From contig CAMLLI010000291.1 in NCBI GenBank assembly GCA_946480685.1, positions 1 through 6,131 on the forward strand: 6,131 nt of DNA, given 5' to 3'. Of the stretch, positions 1 to 6,131 are shown in pieces. The notes under the pieces were generated by a model, which saw nothing but the letters and a program-made list of their open reading frames with translations, ran no database searches and had not been told where the DNA came from. The DNA is from an uncultured Flammeovirgaceae bacterium. Lineage in GTDB: Bacteria > Bacteroidota > Bacteroidia > Cytophagales > Cyclobacteriaceae. How positions within the stretch are numbered: the first letter of the stretch is position 1; each line of letters opens with the position of its first letter. Both the position numbers and the translations under genes were made by a program.

Positions 1-1078
1 AAGGCACAATGCTGTTACGGGCGTAGCGCTCGCGTCCGCTGGGATACGGAACTTCCATCCACCACTTCTCGCTTAATTTACTTTTGTAGAATGTTATTAC
101 CTCCGGATCTACCGGCATAGATACCGAGTACTTGAGAAAATCATTGCTTCTGAAATTCTGCTCGTTCTTACGATGATAATATCCTTCAATAAAATACCAG
201 ATCATGGTAGCAATGATGGAAGCCGTTTTCTTGTGAACATCATCGTGCTCCGGATTATACTCGTAAAACCCGAGTGAGCTCAGTTTCTCATTGAGCCCTG
301 CATACCAGCATATCTGGCAAGCTTCCTCACCTGTTAAGCCGAAAGGTTGAGCATTGGCATTGCCGGGTGCATCCGAAGAACGAATCGCGGTAACATCAAA
401 CGACAACATATCGGCATTGCGAATGGTAGGTTCCATCTCCTGCATGTTCGTACGCATCTGTCCGATGCGGAATGCTTCAAAGTATAATTTCTCAAGTATA
501 GATACCGACATCGGATCGATGAGATAACTCTGATACGCAAGATGAGTATAGCTGAAAAGATAATTAGGTTCGTGCAGTAATATGCGATGTATATGTTGAT
601 TGCTCGGACCTTGCTCTTTGTCTTCCAGGTCGAGGAACGCATCTACATTCAGCAGACTTACCAGTTTATCAAGTGTTTCGTAACTGCAGTATTGACCATA
701 GTCAAGATCATGCGAGCCGCCAATGAGGATAGGCAGTACGTTGCTTTCCAGCAGCATGCGACAAACCTCGCTGATGCGCGTATAGGTTTCTTCTAGGTCG
801 TGACCCGGCTTTAAATTACCGAGGTCTACAATACGGTAAGCTCCCGTGCCGCGCTTGAGTGTATATAATTTTCTGCGCACTACATCGGGCGCAGAGGCTG
901 TGCCCTGGTTTAGCTGTGAACCTCGCTCTTCCCCGACACCTATAAGAGCAATGTGCGCGCCCTTATAGTCGGGCATTTTATCGCCATATATAGTTATGTT
1001 CTTGAAAAAGCTTGAGGCTGAAGTGATGTCAGCATACAGCGATTCGCTTACCGGAGAGAAGAAGATAGTAAGATCCAT
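1..1078 (-). CDS. Formimidoylglutamase-like arginase-family protein (C-terminus cut by window edge)
   Basis: The frame runs from an ATG at 1078 leftwards off the window, giving 359 complete codons. The family is usually slightly longer, so roughly 20-30 C-terminal residues are probably missing. It belongs to the arginase/agmatinase/formimidoylglutamase (ureohydrolase) fold. Visible hallmarks are GGSHD at residues 120-124, DAFLD at 146-150 and SFDVTAI at 226-232, followed by RSSDAPG. Characterised relatives use two Mn ions; formimidoylglutamase (HutG) splits N-formimino-glutamate into glutamate and formamide in histidine degradation. Here the His of the usual DAHxD is Phe148 and the second Asp of SxDxD is Thr230, so two of six expected ligands are changed and activity is uncertain. 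No histidine-degradation genes (hutH, hutU, hutI) are nearby. There is no signal peptide, so it should be cytoplasmic. The family call is firm; the substrate is not. Confidence 0.87.
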   Translation of the reverse strand, partial: MDLTIFFSPVSESLYADITSASSFFKNITIYGDKMPDYKGAHIALIGVGEERGSQLNQGTASAPDVVRRKLYTLKRGTGAYRIVDLGNLKPGHDLEETYTRISEVCRMLLESNVLPILIGGSHDLDYGQYCSYETLDKLVSLLNVDAFLDLEDKEQGPSNQHIHRILLHEPNYLFSYTHLAYQSYLIDPMSVSILEKLYFEAFRIGQMRTNMQEMEPTIRNADMLSFDVTAIRSSDAPGNANAQPFGLTGEEACQICWYAGLNEKLSSLGFYEYNPEHDDVHKKTASIIATMIWYFIEGYYHRKNEQNFRSNDFLKYSVSMPVDPEVITFYKSKLSEKWWMEVPYPSGRERYARNSIVP

Positions 1079-1098
1079 AGCAGGTCTAAAAAACTTCG

Positions 1099-1128
1099 TG
1101 AAGATAAATATTCATTGGTAAGTGCAAA
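1099..1128 (-). promoter_or_regulatory. Putative Bacteroidota-type promoter for the ureohydrolase-like gene
   Basis: Read on the minus strand, TTTG (1128-1125) is followed after 18 bp by TATCTTCA (1106-1099). This partly matches the Bacteroidota sigma factor consensus TTTG / TAnnTTTG; the last two bases of the -7 box deviate. It would place the transcript start about 15 bases before the ATG at 1078. The weak -7 match keeps confidence low. Confidence 0.35.
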
Positions 1129-1263
1129 GCCTGTGGGGTGATCATGATGCCGGTAAATGACACGGAGTATATCCTAATGCACTGTTTGTTATACGCTTAG
1201 ACCGTGTTTGATGGTATAAATTAAGCGAATCAATATCGTTTACTGTCACTTCAACCCTCAAAA

Positions 1264-1300
1264 GCAGCCTTCTGTCTTTCAGAAAGGTGTTTCCTGCTGC
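1264..1300. repeat. Imperfect inverted repeat upstream of the kinase promoter
   Basis: An outer pair GCAGC (1264-1268) / GCTGC (1296-1300) encloses an inner palindrome CTTTC-A-GAAAG (1276-1286). An alternative inner pairing is CCTTCTG (1268-1274) with CAGAAAGG (1280-1287), with one bulged base. The element ends about 10 bp before the putative -33 box of the kinase gene, a position that suits a regulator-binding site. It lies upstream of the predicted transcript start, so it would act as DNA rather than as a leader RNA. Function is inferred only. Confidence 0.35.
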
Positions 1301-1309
1301 ATGAATTGC

Positions 1310-1338
1310 TTGAAATAGTTTTTTACAGTATATATTTG
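1310..1338 (+). promoter_or_regulatory. Bacteroidota-type promoter for the MASE1 histidine kinase
   Basis: TATATTTG at 1331-1338 is an exact match to the Bacteroidota -7 consensus TAnnTTTG. A TTG at 1310-1312 lies 18 bp upstream as a -33 candidate; another TTG at 1306-1308 would give 22 bp. Transcription would begin at about 1343-1346, after the in-frame TTG at 1340, which supports the ATG at 1358 as the start codon and implies a very short leader. Confidence 0.55.
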
Positions 1339-1357
1339 TTTGACTGTGAGAGCATTA

Positions 1358-3082
1358 ATGCCTACCCTTAAACTCCCGCTTAAATACAGCCTGGATTTAA
1401 AAATCATAGGTGTAGCGATACTATACTATCTCTTTGCCCGTCTCGGATATTTTCTGGCTTTCGAAAATACCACAGCGTTGCCAGCATGGCCACCTTCCGG
1501 GATTGCCTTTGCACTTGTTATACTCATGGGCCGATCGGTGTGGCCCGGTATAACTATAGGTGCACTCATTGCCAACATCATGGCCTATTGGAATAACCCG
1601 GACCTCGGACCTCAAACTATTATTACAGTGAGCAGTGCTATTGCTATTGGCAATACCATTGAAGCGGTGGCAGGGAATTATATGGTTAAACTTTGGATAA
1701 AAGATTCGTATCCATTTCGGCATGCACGAAATACATTTCGCTTTTTGTTTGTAACACTCATCATGTGCCTGGCAGGAGCCAGCATTGGTGCCGGTAGTCT
1801 GTATTTCAATAACGTTATTGTGGCCGAAAGCATCACGCGTATATTCTTTTCATGGTGGGTTGGTAATGTGGTGGGTATACTGCTCTTTACACCTTTCATT
1901 CTCTCAGTAGCGCGGAAGATTAAAGTAACATTGTCGCCGGCGCGGGTTATAGAGGTCGGGATTTACTTTCTGGGGATCGTTACTATATATCTGCTGTTGC
2001 AGGTAGATTATCTTACCATCACCATGCAACGTGCGCTGCCTTTGCTTGCGCTCCCGTTTTTGTTGTGGCTCGCCTTTCGGTTTGAACTGATTGTTGCTAT
2101 AGCCGGTGTGCTCATCGTATCGCTGATCTCGATATACTTTACCGTGCATGGTATAGGACCCTTTATACTTACCGGCACCGATAACTCCATGCTGTTGCTG
2201 CAGATCTTTATAGGGGTTATCAGTATATCTACTATTATTCTTTCAGCAACGGTAAAAGAACGTCTGGATGCACAGCACCAGTTGCTCGAGTTTAATGAGA
2301 ATCTGGAGCAGATGGTGCAGGAGCGTACAAAGGCCCTGAATGATGAAATCGCCACGCGCAAAGTTGCTGAAGAAAAATTGCAGCGCACCAACCATGAGTT
2401 AAGCAAACGCAATACCGAGTTAGATAACTTTGTATATAGTGTTTCGCACGATCTGCGTGCTCCGATAGCGTCTGTATTAGGGCTTATTAATCTCGCGCGC
2501 ATTGACAAGGATGTAGCGATGAAAGACATGTACCTCGATATGATCAACAAGAGTGCTTTGCAACAGGATCATTTCATTAAAGAGATACTCGATCAATCAC
2601 GTAACTCACGCCTGGAAGTAAAACGTGAACCTATACAATTTGAACCGCTGATCGAAGAGACGTTCAATCAATTGAAGTTTGCTACGAGTACCGGTAAATC
2701 TGTTGAACGCGTTATCAATATTCAACAGGATGCGCCTTTCTTTTGCGATCGCTGGAGATTAAAAGTTATTCTGAATAACATTATATCCAACGCTATTCGT
2801 TATCGAAATGGGAGAGACCCGGTTATAAAAGTATATGTAACGATCAGTCAGAATCTGGCTAAACTGGAGATTGAGGACAACGGTAAAGGAATCGAGAAAG
2901 AGCATCTTCCGAATATCTATAAAATGTTTTACCGTGCCACTGATGATGGTGCCGGTTCAGGACTCGGACTATATATTGTGAAGGAAGCGGTTGATAAACT
3001 AAACGGTAATATCAACATAGAATCAGAAGTAGGCCGCGGCACTACTGTGCAGCTTGAAATACCGGAGATAATCTTATCCTGA
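1358..3082 (+). CDS. MASE1-domain membrane sensor histidine kinase
   Basis: A 574-residue kinase from the ATG at 1358. An in-frame TTG at 1340 would add six residues but lies before the predicted transcript start. Residues about 10-296 are hydrophobic with several membrane segments and match the MASE1 integral-membrane sensor, including WPPSGIAFAL near residue 44. A charged coiled coil follows (about 297-356). HisKA carries the phospho-acceptor His364 in SVSHDLRAP. The HATPase domain shows the N box (Asn484, Asn488), G1 box DNGKGI (507-512) and G2 box GSGLGLYI (533-540). It should autophosphorylate at the inner membrane and pass phosphate to a response regulator. There is no PAS, GAF or receiver domain and no regulator gene in the window, so it is orphan-like here. 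The MASE1 ligand is not known from sequence. It converges on the M16-like gene. Confidence 0.93.
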   Translation: MPTLKLPLKYSLDLKIIGVAILYYLFARLGYFLAFENTTALPAWPPSGIAFALVILMGRSVWPGITIGALIANIMAYWNNPDLGPQTIITVSSAIAIGNTIEAVAGNYMVKLWIKDSYPFRHARNTFRFLFVTLIMCLAGASIGAGSLYFNNVIVAESITRIFFSWWVGNVVGILLFTPFILSVARKIKVTLSPARVIEVGIYFLGIVTIYLLLQVDYLTITMQRALPLLALPFLLWLAFRFELIVAIAGVLIVSLISIYFTVHGIGPFILTGTDNSMLLLQIFIGVISISTIILSATVKERLDAQHQLLEFNENLEQMVQERTKALNDEIATRKVAEEKLQRTNHELSKRNTELDNFVYSVSHDLRAPIASVLGLINLARIDKDVAMKDMYLDMINKSALQQDHFIKEILDQSRNSRLEVKREPIQFEPLIEETFNQLKFATSTGKSVERVINIQQDAPFFCDRWRLKVILNNIISNAIRYRNGRDPVIKVYVTISQNLAKLEIEDNGKGIEKEHLPNIYKMFYRATDDGAGSGLGLYIVKEAVDKLNGNINIESEVGRGTTVQLEIPEIILS

Positions 3083-3091
3083 TAAGTTATC
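3067..3091. terminator. Possible bidirectional hairpin between convergent genes
   Basis: GATAA (3067-3071) can pair with TTATC (3087-3091), C3073 with G3086, and TTAT (3074-3077) with ATAA (3082-3085), leaving a four-base loop and one bulged base. It overlaps the kinase stop codon and lies 23 bp past the stop of the opposing M16-like gene, so it could serve both transcripts. The stem is AT-rich and no T-run follows on either strand, so it is not a classical intrinsic terminator. Confidence 0.3.
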
Positions 3092-3114
3092 GGGACTAGC
3101 CAGCAGTACTATAT

Positions 3115-4374
3115 CTACCCGACAGCCACTTCAATAAACGATTCCTCTGCAAAGTAGGTGGCAGCAATGCCGATCAATTCTTCGCTTTGAATACCGTCAA
3201 TGGTGTTGATCAGTTTCTGATAGTAGTTCTGGGGTAAATTAAACAGAAATATATTCTTGATTTTGTCAGCGTGCGCAAATGGTGTGGTGATCTCTGCCTG
3301 CAGGCTTCCGATGAAATGGTTGCGGGCAATTTCAAGCTCTTCGGCATCGATCAGTTCAGTGCGCAGGCGCTTAAGCTCTTTGCGGATTTCCTCGAAAGTA
3401 AGGTCCAGGTTTTCGTTGTTAACATCAGCGCCTATAACCGTATAGTTGTCATGCTGTAAAGTATGCAGCGATGAATATATACCATACGACAATCCCTTGT
3501 CTTCGCGAATGTTCTTCATCAGGCGTGAACCGAAGTATCCGCCCAGTATATGATTGAGGAATAATACGGAAGCATAGTCAGCATGCGAACGCGCTATAGC
3601 CTTGCGGCCCATGCGAATGGAAGATTGTACACTTCCTTTTTTGCTGATGCGCTCGTGCAATGTATTAACAGCATCGGCTGCGATCTGTTTTTCAGAGACA
3701 ACTCTGTAAGGCAGCGAACTGAATGTTTCCAGTATACTTTGTTTGCTCGCATCATCAACTTTCCCGGAAACGATCAGTGTAAAGTCTTTGCCGAGCGAAG
3801 TATAGTGCTCCTTCAGTTGTTCGGTTGTTAATGCCGTAACATCTTCTGCTTCGAGTTCTTTTCCGTAAGGATGATTCTCGCCAAAAAGTTTTTTACGGAA
3901 AAGTTTGGATGCCTGAAAGCTCGTTTTCTCGTTATTCACTTTCAGGTTCTGAAGGTATATATTCTTTGATTGCGCCAATTCTTTTTCAGGGAAAGCGGAA
4001 TCTTCCAGCAGCTCACGAACTAAAGCCAGTGTTGATCGCAGGTTTTTACTGAGTGTATAAAGCGAAATCGATACAGCATCAAGTCCCGGACTGATTTCGA
4101 AATGCGCACCATACTGATCGAAGATCTGCGCGATCTCGAAACTGTTTTTCTTCGAAGTCCCTTTCGAAAGAAGCTGTGAAGAAAAATAAGATGCACCCCA
4201 TACGCTCTCAAACCAGCGTCCTGCCTTCAGTATTATTTCAACCCGTATAACAGATTGCGTACCACCGGAAACAAAAAAAACTTTCGCGCCATTCGGCAAC
4301 GTAAGTTCTTCTGGTTTGATCAATTCGAAATTGGTACTCCTGGTAAAGGAGGGAGCTATGCTGCGGTTGATCAT
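3115..4374 (-). CDS. Non-catalytic M16 (insulinase/pitrilysin-like) family protein
   Basis: A complete 419-residue protein with the two-lobe M16B layout: an N-terminal domain at about residues 22-165 and an M16_C domain at about 180-360. Active members bind zinc through HxxEH plus a Glu about 76 residues later. Here the motif position reads YFSSQ (Tyr63, Ser66, Gln67), and the distal Glu site is Gln142/Asn143, so no zinc site is visible. The C-terminal lobe keeps the substrate-gripping R/Y pair, Arg290 and Tyr297, in NIREDKGLSYG. This is the pattern of the inactive partner in two-subunit M16B proteases such as alpha-MPP. There is no signal peptide or membrane segment, so it should be cytoplasmic. 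The ATG lies 6 bp after the porV stop, implying co-transcription and possible translational coupling. No catalytic M16 partner is encoded here. Its physiological role is unknown. Confidence 0.9.
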   Translation of the reverse strand: MINRSIAPSFTRSTNFELIKPEELTLPNGAKVFFVSGGTQSVIRVEIILKAGRWFESVWGASYFSSQLLSKGTSKKNSFEIAQIFDQYGAHFEISPGLDAVSISLYTLSKNLRSTLALVRELLEDSAFPEKELAQSKNIYLQNLKVNNEKTSFQASKLFRKKLFGENHPYGKELEAEDVTALTTEQLKEHYTSLGKDFTLIVSGKVDDASKQSILETFSSLPYRVVSEKQIAADAVNTLHERISKKGSVQSSIRMGRKAIARSHADYASVLFLNHILGGYFGSRLMKNIREDKGLSYGIYSSLHTLQHDNYTVIGADVNNENLDLTFEEIRKELKRLRTELIDAEELEIARNHFIGSLQAEITTPFAHADKIKNIFLFNLPQNYYQKLINTIDGIQSEELIGIAATYFAEESFIEVAVG

Positions 4375-4380
4375 GCGCGA

Positions 4381-5571
4381 TTAATCAGTAACGGATTCAG
4401 TTTTTTCCGCTTGTGTTTCGCTGATGTTCAGCAACAGTGTAAAACGGATTGTTTCTGCCAGCGGGTGTTCACGTTTATTGGTAGGCACCAGGTAAGCTAC
4501 ATCAAAACCGAAACGGTCTTTACGGAAGCCCAACCCGATGGTCATATACTTGCGATTTCCTTTTGTCTTTGCTTCATTGAAATAACCGAGGCGTGCAGCA
4601 AACAAATCATTATACCAGTATTCAACACCTACAGATGTCATGATCTCTTTGATCTCTTCGCTGAATCCGTCCGGAGCATCCGAGAATGATCCAAAGATAC
4701 CACTCAACAGAGATTTATCTTTATCATCTTTACCGGCAACAATATTTCCATCCTGATCGCGTACAGGAGGTGTCGGTACCAATAGTTTATTGAAGTCTAC
4801 TGTGAAAGTAATTTTGTTGTACGGATCGAGTTCAGTGGTATAGGCTGTACCCAGGCGAAGGTTGGTAGGAATAAAGTCCTTGTTCTCGCTGTCAGTATAG
4901 GTAACTTTTGCTCCTATATTTGATATCGCTGCACCAATTGAAAGTGTAGAGTTTTTAGCACCTTGAATGGGTTTTGTATAGTAGACACCTAAATCTACAG
5001 CAACGCTGTTGGCAGGTTTAGCATCCAGTTGGGCAAAGGCACCTGTGAGGTTGGAATGTATATACCGAAGTGAACCTCCGATACTAAAGTTTTCGGTAAG
5101 CATCCGTGAATAGGTAACATCGAAGGCAAATTCACGCGGGTTGAATTCTCCAATAATCTGGCTTGGATCCGGACCGGTATTGAACGTGATATCACCTAAA
5201 TCAAAATACTTGATCGATGCCGCGATAGCTTGCTCGCGATTGATTTTATAGTAGCCTGAAAAATATCCAACCCACATATCGTTTACAATCTTGCCGAGCC
5301 ACGGGGTATAGGAAAGTGTTCCTCCATATTTTTTATCAATGAAGGCAAGCTTGCCGGCATTCCAGTAAGCCGAGTTTGCATCCGGTGAGGTAGCTACACC
5401 GGCATCACCAAGGGCCGCATGACGTGCATCAGGGGATATAGCAAGAAACGGAACAGCCGTAGTTATGGCGTTGTCCTGTCCTAGTAGCTGGTCAGGGTTT
5501 GATACCTGTGCAAATCCAAACTGACATGAGAAGGCCATAAGTACAATGGCAGGTGTTACTCTGAAATTCAT
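4381..5571 (-). CDS. porV: Type IX secretion system outer-membrane shuttle protein PorV (LptO)
   Basis: A 396-residue protein from the ATG at 5571. An in-frame TTG at 5586 would add five residues; the ATG is preferred because A-rich DNA precedes it and it already gives a compact signal peptide. The hydrophobic core ends in GFA before Gln22, a likely signal peptidase I site. The mature N-terminus carries the PorV hallmark ISPDARHAALGDAGVATSP (residues 45-63), then SAYWNAGKLAF. Alternating strand patterns continue to the terminal TIRFTLLLN, as in a FadL-like outer-membrane barrel, followed by a polar tail of about 14 residues. In characterised T9SS, PorV takes cargo bearing a C-terminal sorting domain from the SprA translocon and delivers it to the PorU/Q/Z attachment complex. 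It starts 30 bp after the porU stop, within the same transcript direction. Confidence 0.95.
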   Translation of the reverse strand: MNFRVTPAIVLMAFSCQFGFAQVSNPDQLLGQDNAITTAVPFLAISPDARHAALGDAGVATSPDANSAYWNAGKLAFIDKKYGGTLSYTPWLGKIVNDMWVGYFSGYYKINREQAIAASIKYFDLGDITFNTGPDPSQIIGEFNPREFAFDVTYSRMLTENFSIGGSLRYIHSNLTGAFAQLDAKPANSVAVDLGVYYTKPIQGAKNSTLSIGAAISNIGAKVTYTDSENKDFIPTNLRLGTAYTTELDPYNKITFTVDFNKLLVPTPPVRDQDGNIVAGKDDKDKSLLSGIFGSFSDAPDGFSEEIKEIMTSVGVEYWYNDLFAARLGYFNEAKTKGNRKYMTIGLGFRKDRFGFDVAYLVPTNKREHPLAETIRFTLLLNISETQAEKTESVTD

Positions 5572-5601
5572 TAATGTATTTTTCAAGCGCTGTAAAGATA
5601 A

Positions 5602-6131
5602 TTAATTAACAACAATAAGCTTGGTAAGCCGTTCATTTTTGGAGTTGTTGGTTAAGGAACGAACCGCCACGCGTGCTAAGTATAAACCGGGCACAAGTTT
5701 TTTGTAGAGGTCATCATTCCCTTCCATTTTCGCCAATTCCACAAGATATGGACTTTCTTCTATAGTATATGAATAGGTAGCCAATAACTGTCCTGTTAAA
5801 GTATAAACTGCCAGTTCTGCTTCCAGATCATCGCCTGCGCGGTTATGGGTAAAATATAGCGTGGTTTCGGTTTGGAACGGGTTCGGATAGTTCGCAAATT
5901 TTTCAATGACAAGGTTTTCACCATCGGTTACGGTAAATTCAATACGTGCTTCAGCCGGATTGTTATAGGTGTCCCATACTTTTAACGTAATAGTATGTTT
6001 ACCCGCAGCCAGGTTACGAAGAGGAAAGTTTAACCATCCTTTTGTGAAATCATCTTCATCGGCTATATAATAATCGCTTACTACATATACTTCGTCATCA
6101 TCCAGTATAGCAATCAGGGTACTGCCAATAC
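5602..6131 (-). CDS. porU: Type IX secretion system sortase PorU, C-terminal 175 residues only
   Basis: The frame is open at the right edge and ends with TAA at 5604-5602, leaving 175 codons of a protein that is usually above 1,000 residues. The catalytic gingipain-like (C25) domain lies outside the window. The visible part starts in a beta-rich domain with GWLNFPLRNLAAGKHT and KVWDTYNN (fragment residues 31-57), typical of the PorU C-terminal region. It then enters a T9SS sorting-domain-like fold with NYPNPF (residues 80-85) and a final LVPGLYLARV plus KLIVVN. PorU is the cell-surface sortase that cleaves the C-terminal signal from cargo and joins cargo to anionic lipopolysaccharide or another anchor. 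Its identity rests on this tail plus the adjacent porV, a pairing common in Bacteroidota. The operon promoter must lie upstream, beyond the window. Confidence 0.88.
   Translation of the reverse strand, partial: IGSTLIAILDDDEVYVVSDYYIADEDDFTKGWLNFPLRNLAAGKHTITLKVWDTYNNPAEARIEFTVTDGENLVIEKFANYPNPFQTETTLYFTHNRAGDDLEAELAVYTLTGQLLATYSYTIEESPYLVELAKMEGNDDLYKKLVPGLYLARVAVRSLTNNSKNERLTKLIVVN

Larger units (their letters stand above)
1079..1357. other. Divergent intergenic region, 279 bp
   Basis: This non-coding stretch separates the minus-strand ureohydrolase-like gene from the plus-strand histidine kinase. I see no ORF with coding character in it. It holds a putative promoter for each gene and an imperfect inverted repeat just upstream of the kinase promoter. 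Apart from these, roughly 1130-1260 shows nothing I can assign. Confidence 0.75.

Noticed and set aside
1340..1357. Six-codon N-terminal extension of the kinase starting at TTG 1340 (or GTG 1346)
   Set aside because: The strong -7 box at 1331-1338 would start the transcript after 1340, and the ATG at 1358 leaves the MASE1 domain intact.
2008..2550. 180-codon minus-strand open frame opposite the histidine kinase
   Set aside because: It lies wholly inside the kinase gene, whose domains and motifs are unmistakable. The translation is rich in Ser, Arg and Cys with no recognisable domain, as expected of an antisense shadow.
4255..4689. 144-codon plus-strand open frame across the porV/M16 junction
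   Set aside because: It is antisense to two well-supported genes and its Phe- and Cys-rich translation shows no family motif.
5500..5571. Possible lipoprotein signal in PorV because of a Cys in MAFSCQF
   Set aside because: The residues before the Cys do not fit a lipobox (Phe at -2, no Leu at -3), whereas GFA before Gln fits signal peptidase I, as expected for an outer-membrane barrel.
5572..5586. Five-codon extension of PorV from TTG 5586
   Set aside because: ATG 5571 already gives a normal signal peptide and has A-rich upstream sequence; the extension adds nothing needed. It is not excluded.
5589..5601. TATCTTTA, a partial -7 box on the minus strand between porU and porV
   Set aside because: It lacks the final G of TAnnTTTG and a convincing -33 partner, and it sits in a 30-bp gap inside an apparent operon.
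1..6131. CRISPR arrays, tRNA or rRNA genes, insertion sequences and phage genes
   Set aside because: I found no spaced direct repeats, cloverleaf-like sequence, transposase or integrase motifs, or terminal inverted repeats on either strand.

Overview
The window looks like a chromosomal segment of a Bacteroidota bacterium, most likely from the Cytophagales or a neighbouring order. The evidence is a type IX secretion (T9SS) gene pair, porU and porV, found only in this phylum; a match to the phylum's TAnnTTTG promoter consensus; starts without a clear Shine-Dalgarno sequence but preceded by A/T-rich DNA; and a formimidoylglutamase-like protein of the type seen in this group. The order is inferred from resemblance only.

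Layout from left to right. (1) Positions 1-1078, minus strand: an arginase/formimidoylglutamase-family protein whose C-terminal end lies outside the window. (2) Positions 1079-1357: a 279-bp divergent intergenic region with putative promoters facing both ways and an inverted repeat. (3) Positions 1358-3082, plus strand: a membrane sensor histidine kinase (MASE1 sensor, coiled coil, HisKA, HATPase) with no response regulator beside it. (4) A 32-bp gap between convergent stop codons, with an AT-rich hairpin. (5) Positions 6131-3115, minus strand: a tightly packed set read right to left, made of the 3' end of porU (T9SS sortase), porV (T9SS outer-membrane shuttle) and a non-catalytic M16 (insulinase-like) protein.

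PorU and PorV act together at the outer membrane. PorV carries cargo with a C-terminal sorting domain from the translocon, and PorU removes that domain and links the cargo to the surface. The M16-like protein starts 6 bp after the porV stop, so it is probably co-transcribed, but it has no signal peptide and no zinc-binding motif. Its role, and any link to secretion, cannot be read from the sequence.

The most notable points are two enzyme-family proteins with altered metal sites: the ureohydrolase-like protein (two of six manganese ligands replaced) and the M16 protein (whole HxxEH motif lost while the R/Y substrate-binding pair is kept). I see no mobile element, CRISPR array, tRNA or rRNA, and no clear evidence of a wholly new system.
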